Source: an uncultured Bacteroidota bacterium
GTDB taxonomy: Bacteria; Bacteroidota; Bacteroidia; NS11-12g; UBA955
NCBI GenBank assembly: GCA_903959115.1
Contig: CAJBVU010000068.1
Coordinates: 1 to 6,245 of the forward strand
DNA: 6,245 nucleotides
Direction of reading: 5' to 3'
Below the pieces are notes generated by a model, which saw only the letters and a list, made by a program, of their open reading frames with translations, searched no databases and was not told the DNA's origin. A program made the position numbers and the translations under genes. Below are positions 6,233 to 6,245 of the stretch, one piece after another (within the stretch, counting starts at the first letter, position 1; every line of letters starts with the position of its first letter).

Positions 6233-6245
6233 TCCAAGCCATCGC

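Noticed and set aside
1..6245. Mobile element, phage, CRISPR or toxin-antitoxin content
   Set aside because: I found no transposase, integrase, terminal repeats, regular direct repeats or paired small toxin/antitoxin genes. The base composition looks even, and each gene fits a chromosomal context.

Overview
The window looks like ordinary chromosome from a Bacteroidota bacterium. Four things point there: an exported protein with a C-terminal type IX secretion (Por/T9SS type A) sorting domain, a topoisomerase IV subunit B tail of the Bacteroidota type, promoters that fit the Bacteroidota consensus (TTG, about 22 nt, TAnnTTTG), and start codons without clear Shine-Dalgarno sequences. I cannot name the genus. 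No RNA gene, mobile element or CRISPR array is visible.

Layout. Positions 1-171 (+) hold the last 56 codons of a type II topoisomerase B subunit (parE-like). Two sense codons after its stop, in the same frame, comes a 500-residue polytopic membrane protein of unknown function (178-1680, +), very likely on the same transcript. Its last 16 codons overlap, tail to tail, the end of a 700-residue secreted beta-propeller/Ig-like T9SS cargo gene (1631-3733, -). Upstream of the cargo gene is a strong symmetrical terminator (3837-3871) and a second, weaker hairpin (3883-3913). Both lie just after ahcY, S-adenosylhomocysteine hydrolase (3922-5235, -). Behind ahcY is a 131-bp gap with a good promoter and two inverted repeats. 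Next is a tiny lipoprotein gene (5367-5513, -) with its own promoter, and divergent from it a complete DedA-family membrane protein (5579-6232, +).

How the genes relate. This is a set of separate housekeeping and envelope units rather than one pathway. AhcY recycles the SAH left by methyltransferases. The DedA protein probably handles undecaprenyl-phosphate or a related lipid, or supports membrane homeostasis. The T9SS cargo and the lipoprotein belong to the cell envelope. I found no convincing new multi-gene system. The points most worth a second look are the perfect 16-bp palindrome over the ahcY promoter, the inverted repeats upstream of ahcY and of the cargo gene, the coding tail-to-tail overlap, the CxxC pairs in the cargo protein, and the unassigned membrane protein behind parE.
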